Of a stretch of 64,000 nt of DNA, positions 1-10,907 are shown in pieces (the stretch's first letter is position 1; each line of letters opens with the position of its first letter). The translations under genes and the position numbers were made by a program. Source of the DNA: Pseudocercospora fijiensis CIRAD86 (Eukaryota > Ascomycota > Dothideomycetes > Mycosphaerellales > Mycosphaerellaceae); contig NW_006921532.1 in the NCBI RefSeq assembly GCF_000340215.1, positions 4,353,126 to 4,417,125 of the forward strand, in the 5' to 3' direction. The notes beneath the pieces were generated by a model, which was not told the DNA's origin, made no database searches, and worked only from the letters and a program-made list of their open reading frames with translations.

Positions 1-1258
1 GCGAAAGAGCTCGGGGCTTTTGGCATTTTGCAGTGCCTTGGCGTTCTCTCAAGTCCAGGCCTGATTCCCATGGAGGATTCTACGGTCGGTGTGTCGCACT
101 CGCAGTGCAGAAATGCTGACGAATCCCAGATGGAGTGTTTGGATCTCCGATGCCTATTTGTGAGTGATATGTGTAGAAAGCGACGATGCAGCTCGCACTC
201 AATGCTGCGTCTGTCCCGCCGGTTTTGCCGCAGTCGCCAATTTTTGCACTGGGTCTACGGGGCTGCTGACGTGGAACGATCACAATTCGCTCCACCACTT
301 GGCCTTCATCCCGAATAGCCGTGCTGCAATCTTCACTCACCATTCCCGAGTCCCGACATTGGCCCAAGCAGCAAGAAGCCACTCTGTGTACTGCAGTTCA
401 CCGTCTGCTAGGGTTTCACGTTTGGGCACGCGAAGGTGGCGTTTTCATGCCGCTTTTGCGCGCTTTCGAGTTTCGACCTCCGAGGCAGTCCGGTCTGCCA
501 CCTTTTTGCCAATAATAACAAGTCGTGCTCTACTCTTTGGGAGGATTCTGCATTTCACGATGCTTACCTTAGCCGACGCGTGCTATGTGGACTTCGACCT
601 GCCTATTTGAACATGCCCAAAATTGGTTCTCCCATCGGAAGCTTTTATCTTCGTCTAGCTTCGGAAGATCTGGACTTGTGCACGTGGCTATGGCTGATTG
701 ACTTTCGTGGACAGGTGCAGATCGCCGCTTGTGCTTGAGCGGAGGCGGCGAGCAGCGAGTGACGAATCGCCAGGTGGGTTGGTGGCAGAAGGACGAAGGG
801 CTGGTTGGCGCGCTGGACTCTTCGCCTCGTGGCAGAGCGTGCGAACAGGTTAGAATACAGGAAACGACCCGCAGGACGCACGTTGTTGGCTATCGCGTGG
901 CCAGACACGACACCAAACGGCACATCCGCGAACGCCACCACTGCTAGGCTCCTGGCCCAGCAATAAGTGTTGCATGGCTGTGGCGGGACAGTGCTTTCGG
1001 ATATGCATAGACCTGCCCGCTGCTGCGCTGGAAAGGTCAGTAGTGTTTCGTATTCTCATTGTCCCGGGATAGCATTGTAACAGCAGTGCTAGCAACTCAG
1101 CTGCCACGCCATGTCAACACATTTGCTTCGCCGTACACTTACTTCTCTCTCAGCGACCCGTTTGTACGTTGTGACTTGCATGCATCTCACTAAATGTCTA
1201 CGCCGAGGACTGAGAGTCACGCATCGTGCTGACTTGTGCATTCTGCAAACAGATTCCA
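1..1258. other. No supported gene; left-edge intergenic
   Basis: Only short overlapping frames occur on both strands. None shows a recognisable domain, convincing splice signals or a coding bias distinct from its opposite strand. Base composition is ordinary for the host, so this does not look like transposon remains. It probably contains the promoter of the gene starting near 1259 and perhaps part of a gene beyond the left edge. Confidence 0.4.
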
Positions 1259-2635
1259 ATGTCTGTTCCATGGGACATGAGCAATGCCACTCCAAGGCGC
1301 ATACCTAAGCTGGCTGTGAGGAATAAGAATAACATTGAAGTCAACAACTCCAGCGAGAAGAGCAATAATGAAGACCGAGAGCGGCCGGACATATTTAGCG
1401 TTCAACCTGACGACAGGACATTTGAGTTGTTGACCAGTCGTAATCAGCACCAGCGTACAGATTCGAGACAAAGTCACAGCCAGACAAGAAAGGCCCCCGG
1501 CAAGTGGAAGAGCGCTGGCATCCTTGGGTTTCTGGCCCTCAAGGAGCCTTCGACTTCTGCTTTGGAAGAATTTGCAGAGCTTGAGAGGAGAAAGATGACG
1601 AACCAGAGGGTACTGCCTGGTGTTTCGTCTCAGAAACTGCCGCATCATGTCCCGAAGGTAAACAGCAAATGGGACGGTCTTCCCCAGCCCAAGACAGAGA
1701 AAGACAAGACTCGCGCCAGCCATGAACGAGCTGACAGAAACTCGATGGCGTCTGAAAACTCTCACCATAGCGGCGCTTCAGATCGTGTTCAGTCGCACTC
1801 GGCCAAGCATCGTCCTTTTGGGTCGCTGTCTAGCGTCCCCGTAGGCCGACGCTCACTGGAGAAGTCTCGCAACGTCGCAAAGCAATCAACGTGGTCGCCT
1901 CCACCTCCTTCTCAAATACATCCGGCTTTTAGAGGGCGACAAGAACATTCCGCATCGCCTCCAGGGCTCTGTATGGCCGATGCTAATGTCGGCGTTGATC
2001 AAGACTCTTCAAGCGGTCCAGAGACACCTGATGGCAACCTCTCGGAGCAACTCCGACCCACGATAGAAGGACAATCCTCGTCGACGATTGAACTCTCTGG
2101 TTTCCACATAGGAGATTGCGAGGATCCCAACGTAGTTGAGCCTGACCATGAAAAACAAAGTGTCAAGACGAGTCATTCCGGATCAATATACGGAGAAGCC
2201 ATCACCCAGACGATACCCGAGGAATACATCAGTCCAGAGCCACAGCAAGCCAGGAAGACAATTGCTCAAAGTCATCGCAGTTACGTGAGGAACTTCAGCC
2301 ACGTATCCAAGTTCTCCCCACGCGACGGCGCATATGCTCGTCAGTCAACTAAACCTGCCCCGGAATCTCATACGCGTGCATCTTCTCCTTCTTCGGGAAC
2401 AACTACAGTTTCCAGGCCGATGGGAGACGCCACCAGCAACACGAGAAGCTATCGAGCTGCGGAGGCAAGAATTGTTGCTCCGGTCGTTGGTCCGGTGAAA
2501 TCGAAAAACAAAGAAGTCCTGCCTTGGGAGATGTTTGCACCTCCAGCAGATGACCAGACTTCACTGGCTTCCCATACCATTCAAGACGATTCACGAAAGT
2601 TCAAGCGCTTCAGTGGCAGGATTGGGAGGAAGTAG
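1259..2635 (+). CDS. Hypothetical disordered protein
   Basis: A single open frame of about 458 residues. The start is placed at 1259 (Met-Ser-Val-Pro-Trp-Asp); an in-frame ATG at 1226 is possible, and an AG just before 1255 leaves room for an upstream exon. The protein is hydrophilic and rich in Ser, Pro, Gln, Arg and Lys, with no membrane segment. A compact stretch near residues 80-110 (GKWKSAGILGFLALKEPSTS, then an acidic/basic helix) resembles a short motif seen in other uncharacterised fungal proteins, from memory and unverified. The rest reads as low-complexity disorder ending in a basic tail. It converges with the acyltransferase gene downstream, 241 bp between stops. Function unknown. 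Confidence 0.6.
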   Translation: MSVPWDMSNATPRRIPKLAVRNKNNIEVNNSSEKSNNEDRERPDIFSVQPDDRTFELLTSRNQHQRTDSRQSHSQTRKAPGKWKSAGILGFLALKEPSTSALEEFAELERRKMTNQRVLPGVSSQKLPHHVPKVNSKWDGLPQPKTEKDKTRASHERADRNSMASENSHHSGASDRVQSHSAKHRPFGSLSSVPVGRRSLEKSRNVAKQSTWSPPPPSQIHPAFRGRQEHSASPPGLCMADANVGVDQDSSSGPETPDGNLSEQLRPTIEGQSSSTIELSGFHIGDCEDPNVVEPDHEKQSVKTSHSGSIYGEAITQTIPEEYISPEPQQARKTIAQSHRSYVRNFSHVSKFSPRDGAYARQSTKPAPESHTRASSPSSGTTTVSRPMGDATSNTRSYRAAEARIVAPVVGPVKSKNKEVLPWEMFAPPADDQTSLASHTIQDDSRKFKRFSGRIGRK

Positions 2636-2876
2636 AAACGAAGAATATATCCAGAAGCGTCCATGTCCCATCCTTGAAGGAAACGGGATATATACAATGG
2701 TGTAGCAGAAATTGTAGTCATGAGCAATGCCGGCTGAACAAAGAAAGGCAGGGTGGCACATTGCGGCCGTAACCAATGGAAGGGGTGCAGTTTCGCACTT
2801 ACAGCTGTCCGTGGCGCGTCCTGTGAGATGCGAACGCGGTATAACGTTGCTTCCCCGGATTGTCGCCAGGGTTACA

Positions 2877-3966
2877 CTAAATACTTTTATCGACAGCGCC
2901 CGAATCCCGATCCCAGCCTCGATGCTCCAATAAAAGTTGGCGTAGTCTCTCCAGTCGTTCACCTTTTTCGACCCAACGAGCCTCTAACCAGGTCGCAAGA
3001 GCCTCATCATCGAGCGGAAGCTGCTCCAACTCATGACGGTCGACATGGACGAAGAGGCGCCACTTTTGAGCCAAGTTTGGCCATGACAATGATTGCCAGA
3101 AGCTTGGCGGGACTTGAAATAGCTTGTCGTCCTGGGCATATGCAATCGTGAAGTCGTAAACCGCTTTCACGTGCGGCGTTTTCCTTAGCTTTTGCACGGT
3201 GGCTACGAAGCCTTTTGTTCGTGGGTACAACAGATGGGCACCCAAGGCCTTGTTGTTGTTTAAGCACCAGTCTTCAGCGGCTTTCCTCTTAGAGGCACTG
3301 TATCTCGTGGCCTCGCTAAAGGATATGAGCCCTGTCATGGATTCAGCAAGGGCATCAATGTTGGCTCGTGTGCGAAAACATACACACTGGCCATTGTTGT
3401 CTCGTGATGTGGTAGAAAACGCGATCCATCTCCTTGCGATCGGTCATCCATTTCCTACTCACCAAGGGCATCCCCATGGCCCAGAGGCCCCAGCCCAAGA
3501 AGGGAACCCATTTCAGCTGGCGTTTCGCAAAATAGCGGCACCTGCCAAGCATGCCACACTGGATAGCAAGGTGTTGGATGAGATAGAAGTCGGTCCAATC
3601 CACTTCTCACGCAGTCAGCATTTTGAGAGTCTTCTACGTCACCTGCATCTTCTGTTTCGTACCGTGGTTGGAGAGCACGATGGCACTCTCTCCCCGTGGC
3701 AGTCGGTCAGCCTCGCGGGACACGACGATGTTGGCGCCATTGATGCGAGTGAAGATTAGTTGGATGCCACGCCATACTGATTCTGCTATGCGAGAGGACA
3801 AGTTGTATGCCAGATTGGGGAAGACGGCGGACACAGGCAGGAGGGCAGACAGTAGGGCGTCGGCGGCAAATAAATGGAGCAGCCATGGCAGCGTGAACAC
3901 AGCGGCCCTCAGGGCAAGAGCAGGCGTGCAGAGGCAGAGGCTGAGGCTGTCTCTCGGGGGCGTCAT
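2877..3966 (-). CDS. LCLAT1/AGPAT-like acyltransferase, 3 exons
   Basis: Predicted to transfer an acyl chain from acyl-CoA to a lysophospholipid in the ER or related membranes (PlsC/LPLAT superfamily). Exons on the minus strand are 3966-3663, 3602-3384 and 3331-2877, giving 325 residues. Introns are 60 nt (GTACGA..AAG) and 52 nt (GTATGT..CAG). Joining exons 1 and 2 creates catalytic motif I, NHVDWTD (NHx4D). Joining exons 2 and 3 gives WPVWLISFSEATR, the family's variant of the FPEGTR block. LLYPRTKGF follows, a typical fungal motif of this subfamily. A hydrophobic N-terminal segment (about residues 12-40) fits a membrane anchor. The C-terminal part contains VYDFTIAY. The start at 3966 is the first Met before the hydrophobic segment; an upstream in-frame Met at 4218 would add an unlikely Arg/Cys-rich leader. 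Substrate specificity cannot be read. Confidence 0.85.
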
Positions 3967-5089
3967 GTTTGGAGGACAGGATGTACGATGTACACAGTAT
4001 GCAGTGTTACCGCAGCTGGTGCCACGCCGTGCTGGTTGCCGCAGTCGGGTGGCTTGCTGTGCGCAGAGCCGCAAACAACGGCCAATGAAGCGTCTAATCC
4101 ACATTGGGACAGGCGTCGTCGCTTGACGATTACTTGGCAGGCGCGGTGCAGAACCACGGTCGTATTCCGTATTCCGATATTCGCTCGAGAATCTGAGATG
4201 CGCGGCAACAAGCTTCAATTGACTGGGCTGCCTTACTAATTAGGGTGCCTCGGTCGCAAGGCTGCATTGTCTGGGCCTGGCCGGGCCTGGCCGGGCCGGG
4301 AGATGGGCTGGGCCTCGAGGTCTGATGATGTCGCTGTACTGGTAACTACTACTGTAGGTCGCACCTCCTCCTACCGCGCTCTGTGCGACGCGACGCGAGC
4401 CCACGCCACTAGAACACCTCGCACCTCTGACACTCCTCTACCCCTCAGCCCTCTGTCTGCTCGCCAGAACATAACATCGCGCTCGCACTGCCCATCGAAC
4501 CTTCACCTTCCCACGATCCTCGACCCTCGACCCCCGTGCGCCCCCAGCAAACGCCGCATTGATCCTCTCTGCGGCTGCGCTCCGACCGCCGCTTCCTGGT
4601 CATTCCAAATACACGAGGACAGTCGCTTCCGTTTCAGCGCTGCGATCAAGGCTACGGAGGACGCCTTCCTGCGTACGACGACGGTATGCTCCCTCATTCG
4701 CTTTGCCGGGCCTGCTCGACCATGTCCCATTGTCACTCGCACCATCGTGCTCCCTTTCCGAGTAACATACGGCCTGCAGCCTGCTCGTGACCAAGCGAGC
4801 ATTATTTGAGTTCTGCACAATGCCCAAGATTGCGCGCGCACTTCTCACAGCGCGCTAGAATATCATTTCAACCATGCCCGCCGCCTGCCTTTCCCCTTCT
4901 CTGCACACCATCGCCATCTTCGCGTCTCGCGTCTCGCGTCTCGCGTCTTGCGTCTCGCCCTCGCCCTTTTGACTTTCTCTCCCTCCACTCCGCCGCCGCT
5001 TCACTCTGCAGAGCGCTGACAGCTGCTCCAAAGTTCCACGGCCGCGGTCGGTCCTGGCCAATTGCGCCTCACCCTGCGCTGCGTCGACC
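3967..5089. promoter_or_regulatory. Shared upstream region with simple repeats
   Basis: This 1.1-kb interval separates the divergent acyltransferase (-) and bZIP (+) genes and should hold both promoters and 5' UTRs. It is rich in pyrimidine tracts on the + strand near the bZIP start. It contains GC-rich repeats of CTGGGCCTGGCCGGGC type at about 4270-4303 and a heptamer array (CGCGTCT, four or more copies) at 4921-4957. Open frames across it have no domain. Confidence 0.5.
4921..4957. repeat. Heptamer microsatellite (CGCGTCT)n
   Basis: Four to five tandem copies of CGCGTCT lie about 130 bp upstream of the bZIP start codon, the last with a C-to-T change. Probably in the 5' UTR or core promoter. 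It is a simple repeat likely to vary in length between isolates. Confidence 0.85.
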
Positions 5090-6789
5090 ATGGCCGCCTA
5101 TACTGCCGGAGCACATCCAATGCCGCATGCTTTGCCTCAACCAGACCAAATGCGCCACGATGTCAGCTATGGTGAGTCCAGGCGAAGAACGCCACGTCCC
5201 TGCAGCAGCTAAATACCATCGCCCACGATATCCAGAGACATGTGCCCAGCCATGTCATGGTTGATGACGTTCATCGTTGTCCAGCACGCTTCTTCCGCAT
5301 GATTCTTGATGCCCTTCAACAACCAAATCCCCTCTTGGCAGTCACGATACGAAGATTCACTCCAGGCTGTCGTTAATTGTGCACAGGCCCGCCATCATCA
5401 TCTGGGGACGGCAAGAGCCCGCTTCATCTCAACTTCTTCAAGAATTTGACGGCGGAGAAGAAGCAAACAAAAGGCAAGCAGATACACAATCCGGGTGGTT
5501 CGAGTCATCGCTGACCATTCCCCAGATGGCCAGCCTCCCAAGCGCAGAGGTCCGAAACCAGATAGCAAGCCAGCGCTCACGCGAAGACAAGAACTCAATC
5601 GACAAGCGCAGAGGTATGCACTCTGCGCACCCATGCCGTGCTGACTGGTGACTGACTGATGCAGAACTCATCGCGAGCGAAAAGAGATGTACATCAAAGC
5701 TCTCGAGCAGGAAGTGCTTCGACTCAAAGAGATGTTCGCTCAATCAGAACGCGAGCGGAACGCTTTTGCAGAGGAGAACCGTCGATTAAAAGAGCTTCTC
5801 ATGCAGCACGGAATTTCCTACGATTTCGCCGCATCACCGATCAAGTTCACCCGAGAGAACAGTGGTGGTGGTTATGGCGCAAGTTCCAGTGGTAGCATTT
5901 CAGGAAGCTATCGTGGCGCCTCCGAGAGCACAGGCTTCAGCCCCCCTCCCCCTACCGTGCCTGGACAGATGCCCATGCCACAGGGCATACAGAACATGCA
6001 AGCCGGTATGGTACGAAACATGGCACAGATGCCCAGTAACAGACTGGACTACGACTCAATCGGCATTGACTTTGTCTTGACGTATGACTCCCAAGGCAGG
6101 CCCATACAAGGGCCCTATCCATCTCCACCTCCGCAGAGCTAGTCGAACACCGACATTCGCCTCGGTAGGCCTTCACGAACATGCAAAGTTCGTACCGGCT
6201 GACCCTCATCCTTGTAGGCTTGAGCGGCCATGCATGGACCACATGCAGTTTCTTATGGTCCGCTCCTACAATCCTGATGGAAAGGAGTTCAACCATCCCA
6301 TGGAGAATCCCGACGACACCGAGCATGATCATATGTCAGGACATGCCTTGATGGCAACAGCAGCACCATATTCCCACATCATGCACAAGCCTACCGAAAA
6401 GTATCCTCATCAAATGCCCGAAGACCTGGATAACCCGACTCTTGTCAAGTTGCTCGACCTCAGCAATCGCCTCCCTCTTGATCATCAGGGCGAAATAACG
6501 CCTGTCATGGCCTGGAAGCTGATATATCTGAATGAAAGAGTCCGAGACCTGAGCAAATTCGACTTTGACCGGATGAAGACCGACTTGGCCACCAAGGTCA
6601 GATGTTATGGGTGAGTAAAGTTGGCGTAGTCTTTCTTGCGGGAAGCTCTCTAACGTTCCCAGCTTTGGTGCCGTCCTAGAAGAATTCGAGGTCCGTGACG
6701 CCCTCGATGGCATACTTGCAGAAAAGGACGGTCAAATGATGCCCGCGTTGGATCAAAAGATGGCAGCGCAACAGATCTCGGTCCATTAG
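5090..6789 (+). CDS. bZIP transcription factor, 6 exons
   Basis: A DNA-binding regulator of the fungal bZIP class. Exons: 5090-5171, 5387-5473, 5526-5613, 5665-6081, 6218-6610 and 6663-6789 (397 residues). The basic region spans the exon 3/4 junction (NRQAQRTHRERKE, with Asn and Arg at the DNA-contact positions). It is followed by a heptad zipper starting MYIKALEQEVLRLKE. Upstream lies a basic KRRGPKPDSKP stretch. The C-terminal half holds LERPCMDHMQFL, PHQMPEDLDNPTLV and a helical block ending KVRCYGFGAVLEEFEVRDAL. This block is known from a conserved family of fungal bZIP proteins, and its continuity across the last two introns confirms the model. The intron at 5474-5525 uses a GC donor (GCAAGC..CAG). 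Stopping at 6142 without splicing the 6082 intron would remove the conserved C-terminus. Target genes cannot be inferred. Confidence 0.88.
5474..5525 (+). other. GC-AG intron in the bZIP gene
   Basis: A 52-nt intron with donor GCAAGC instead of GT and acceptor CCCCAG. Using it joins EKKQTK to DGQPPKRRGPK in frame. The only nearby GT donor would leave a 31-nt intron, too short for normal splicing. GC-AG introns are a known minority class. Confidence 0.7.
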
Positions 6790-6923
6790 TTGTCTTCGAT
6801 GACATCGACTTCCATCTATTAGAGCGGAGAGCAATCTCGAACAGACATTGGACATATTACGACGTATGCATATTATCATTATCTAATGACGAGCTTTCGT
6901 TTTGAGTAGATGGAAAAAATCTT

Positions 6924-9900
6924 TCATCCACTCCAATTCTGATACCGACAATCACAACCACCTGACCCGCCGTCGATGCCCGAATCCGTCTGATCTTTGC
7001 CACGCTTTTGAACGCCGGCGCCGTCGCTGCCAGGTATTGCGGCAGCGTTGATCAATGAAGAGCCTCTGTCTTCGGCCATCCATGTCTTGACATTGCTCGT
7101 GACACGATGCTCTTCATCAAGACCATAGCAATATACGCCCTTTTCATCCGCGATGCCGCCGTGACGGTCAATCGTGATGGTGATTGGCAGTGGGAAAGAC
7201 CCGGGAGCACTCATTTCATTCGCTGATGAGCTGCTAGCCACGACGTCTGAGCCAGTGTCGTTCAACGACGTGACTGTGCCTTTCCTAGTCCAGATCTGCA
7301 CGAGCAGTCTCGTTTGAGAAAACGTACAGACGGCAGAAGCGTTGCTGAGCGCCACGTTGCTGGTGATGATACTGGTGGTGGTACTGGTGTTGTGGACTTG
7401 AGATATGTTTGTCGAGCCGCTCGTGTAGATGGTGCGATCGAAGTAGGAATAGAAACCATAGTGCTCGGTAGCTTGGCCGCGATTGTAAAGTCGTAAGGGC
7501 TGGGCCGACACGAGTGGATATAAAATCTGTCCGGTCGGCTCTCCGTTCGCTTTCGTGGCAGCAGACGGGATCTCCTTTGCTGCGGACGTCGACGCATTGT
7601 TCGCCGATGATTCCTGGCCCGATCTGTCAGGGTACGGGTAAATCCAATCCGAATCACGCTTGCGGAGTTTTGACGGAAGGAGGCTTGCCGTGTCCAGCAG
7701 TGACAAGTAGAATGGAGTCTCTTCCCCGTTATATGGCTCAGTCACGTTATCGGTCGTTCGGCCAAGGAAGTTTTGATCGGCTTCGCTGGGTGGTGATGGG
7801 CTGGCGGAATACAAGCTGCTCGACCAGCCGTTCCGTTTGACAAAGCGATGCAACTTGCTGTCATCCTGCCATCTTTTCACCGGATTTGTTGCCAGCTCCG
7901 TCTCATTCTGAGGCAGTATACCCTTGCGAAATCTGATCTCCAATCTGAACTCCGGAATGCTATCACTGGACAGTCCGGGAGCCGCACAACTCCACAAAGT
8001 CGAGGGCGAGACACACGAGTCAGTCGACCGAGTTTTCTTAGCCTCGATGACTGTGCTGATGCCAACAGCTATCGCTGGAAATGCAGTGAGGTTCAGCCAA
8101 GTGGCTTGTACTGACATGTCGCTATGCTTCTGCGGAACGAAGATAACGAGTACGACCACAAGGATAAGCAGCGCGATGCCAAAACCTGTAGCAAGCAACC
8201 AGAAGAAGCGTCGATACCAGGGCCGAGCTGGAATCTCATCCTCGCGGCTTCGGATTGTAAGCTGGCCAAATCTGTCGGTACCAAGCCTGGGCTTTTCACT
8301 GAGATGCACTGGAGGTGGGAATAGCTCTTGTTCAGACGTGATTCCAAGACCACGGGAACCCTGTCTGACGTGAGCTGGCCTTGATTCCGGCTTCTCAGGC
8401 TGTTTCTCCTCGTCAGAGTGTGCCATGGTCGCTGCCGCAAGCCCAAGATTGCGCTCGCCTGGAGCTGGCTCACTGTCCATCTTCCTCCGCAGCGCGACAA
8501 ACTGAGCGACGCGGGCATCCTGAATCTTTGGAGTTGCCGACAGAGGCGACAGAACAGAGTCCATTGTAGTCTGGTGTTCTCTGCGATCTTGGGACTTCGT
8601 TACACTTGGCGGTGTTTTCAGTTCTTCTGCTGTTGGCGTGGAGAACATTACAGCTCTCGACGGATGTGTTGTGGGAGCCTTTGGTGATTTTCGTTGCTCT
8701 ATCTCAAAGGCCTCCTCTGCTTCCAGCGCGGCCTCCATCACAGTTGGAGTATGGGTCATTCTGGATGGACTCAATGTGGGACTGTGGAAGACGCTCTGAG
8801 AAGGACTCCAGCCTTGAAGATCTCCTGAAATATTACGATCGTTAGAAAGGTCCACGCTGGGAAAATTACGATTCAAATCGTAGTATGACGCCGCCTCTCC
8901 GGTTTTTGGGATGGCGTAGATGTTTAATTTGGGCGCATTCGCATCCAGAGCGCCAGGTGCAGTTGCCGACCGCGTTGGCAGATGTCTGCTGCCGAGCATC
9001 CCAGCTTCGGCAACATGTGAAGAACACTCAGCAGGAGCAGATCGCAGTGCGTCATCGTTGGGAGCACGATTGAGAAAGATCAATCCACTATGGCTGTCGA
9101 CATGGGCCATATCAGCGGCGTGTTGCAGGACGGGTTCTGTTTCGACATCGTGCTCGGTTGTTGACGGGGAGCGCCAGAAGAAAGTTCCATTGCCGTTCGA
9201 TTTAGCTGAGAATGGAGATGTGATAATGTTCCACCACTAACAAGCAAGTGCAAAGCCCGTCAGCAAATATCTCAGACAGTTGGGAATGACGCTCTTCCAG
9301 GTACTTACTCCTCTGCTGCGTCTTGGTGTTGGCAAACCAGCCGTGGATCTTTTGGATTGGATATCAGAATCATTTTGCGCTACAGTCGATGGTGTAGTGT
9401 CTTCTTCGGGTATACTCGTGGTGGCAGAGTTTCGTGTGAAATCCGAGAAGCGAGATTGCAAGTTGCGGTCACTAGCAAATAGAGGCAATGGTGGTACCGG
9501 GGGCGTAGCTGTGGTGCTAGGTTTCGGATAACAATTTGTGTATCTTGAGTATACACTCGAGGCCGGCCTAGTATTGTTTATCTGTATTTCCTCTTGCGGT
9601 GAAAAGCGATCCTTGGCCGGTGTGATGACGATCATGGGTGTGGTGATGCCTCGAGTGTTGTAGGCATCATGGCTTTTATCAGTGTCTCGGACTTCTTGAG
9701 CTGGCGAATGTTCCCACGAAATACTTGATTGTGGTGTGTTGTTGTTTGAAATGGTCGATGGCGACACAGATATACCGATCGGTATGGCACGGTCTGATGG
9801 CGAGACGTCCTGATTGAGAACCAATGGCTTTGGTCGCAGCCCTCTGATGCGGTTGCCAATTGGAGGCACAAGAGCTTGCTGTTCTGGTTGCGTAGAAAGT

Positions 9901-10490
9901 ACAATGGCGCCCTTGCGACTGCGGACAGATCCATTAGAGTCCTTGACCTGCGGGACTGCTTGTCTCGGCCCGGTCGAGATCGGTGTCAGACCTTCCAGTC
10001 GCTGCCTGAGACTCCGTTTCTCGGTCTTAGCATTTTTCCTCGCCTTTGACTCTTCGAAGCTGACGAAGCTGAGTTCTGGCATGCGAGCTTCGGACAGGAG
10101 TGGTCCATTCGAAGTGACTTGAGTGTCGATCCTGAGCTTTCCAAAAGGTCTGGCGCTTCGCTTGGGCCTTGTGGACGTCTGCTTGCTGCTGATGTTGTGC
10201 ATGTCTGATGCCAATTGCAAGAAATTCTCCGGTAATGAGAGTGAAAAAGCGGCGTTGCGTCTAGCAGCCTGTCAAATTATTCGTGCCAGACGAAACCACG
10301 CAGAACGAAATACAAAAGCGCACCCAAGGAAAATCGTAAGCAAGGAAAGAACACGCGTAAGAACAATGGAAACGGTCGGAAGGCAGTATGGCAAAGAGAC
10401 AAGTGCGAAGACAGAGGTCGAAGATGTATCGATCAATTCAAAGTGGCTAGGGCCAGACATGTTGTAAGCCACTGTCTCATTGGACTCCAT
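6924..10490 (-). CDS. Large two-TM glycoprotein, unknown function
   Basis: Proposed exons on the minus strand: 10490-10314, 10268-9309 and 9236-6924 (1149 residues; both introns phase 0, 45 and 72 nt). Exon 1 contains a long hydrophobic stretch (about residues 26-59). The central 650 residues are disordered and rich in Ser, Thr, Pro and Arg. A second membrane helix (LLATGFGIALLILVVVLVIF, about residues 725-745) is flanked by Trp-Tyr-Arg-Arg on the N side. The following roughly 400 residues carry many N-glycosylation sequons (NLT, NVT, NTS, NDT) and end in a Gly/Cys-rich tail. This pattern suggests a luminal or extracellular C-terminal domain and a cytoplasmic disordered middle. The second intron (GTAAGT) is strong; the first (GTATTT, 45 nt) is weaker, and the protein might start at a Met in exon 2 (10220). 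No known domain recognised. Confidence 0.65.
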
Positions 10491-10772
10491 CGAGGGCTCG
10501 TCGTCGCTTGCGCAATTAACTGTTACTATTCCGTGTGCAACCTGAGACGTGCGAAGAGTGGAAATAGAGAAGCAAATTGATGATAGTTATGGATCAAGTC
10601 TGAGGTCGATGCAGCACAGAGAGCGCTGTGCCAATGGAGCGTTGCTTGTGTAGCAGTGCTAAGCGCCTGCTTTAACCGCCCAGTCCGGGCCGATTAGATC
10701 AATCTAAATGCAGTTCCGTCCCTCAATGCTTGTCATATTGCATGCGATCGTGAGAAGGGATATCTGGAGGCA

Positions 10773-10777
10773 GAATA
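10773..10777. repeat. Copia target-site duplication, left
   Basis: GAATA immediately before the left LTR, matched by GAATA at 16137-16141 immediately after the right LTR. Five bp is the usual duplication size for Ty1/Copia integrases. Confidence 0.85.
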
Positions 10778-10894
10778 ACTTGAAGTGTGTGGTGTGTGGT
10801 ATCACGTGCATGATGCCTGAGGCTGAAACTGCGCACTTCATCTTTGGGCTTCCTGTAGATTAGCCCTCTTCTGAATACATTAGTTACATCAAGT
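10778..10894 (+). repeat. Copia 5' LTR (117 bp)
   Basis: Begins ACTTGAAGTG and ends ACATCAAGT. Equal in length to the 3' LTR and different at eight positions, all explained by CpA-to-TpA or TpG-to-TpA change. Confidence 0.92.
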
Positions 10895-10907
10895 GGTTAT
10901 GAGCCCC
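10895..10907 (+). other. Primer-binding site, half-tRNA initiator Met
   Basis: GGTTATGAGCCCC begins right after the 5' LTR. It is complementary to the anticodon-stem region of initiator methionine tRNA (..GGGCTCATAACC..). This internal half-tRNA priming is established for Drosophila copia and yeast Ty5 rather than the 3'-end priming of most LTR elements. Confidence 0.75.

Noticed and set aside
164..610. 148-codon open frame near the left edge as a Cys-containing protein
   Set aside because: No domain, overlapping frames of similar length on both strands, and no splice or start context that stands out.
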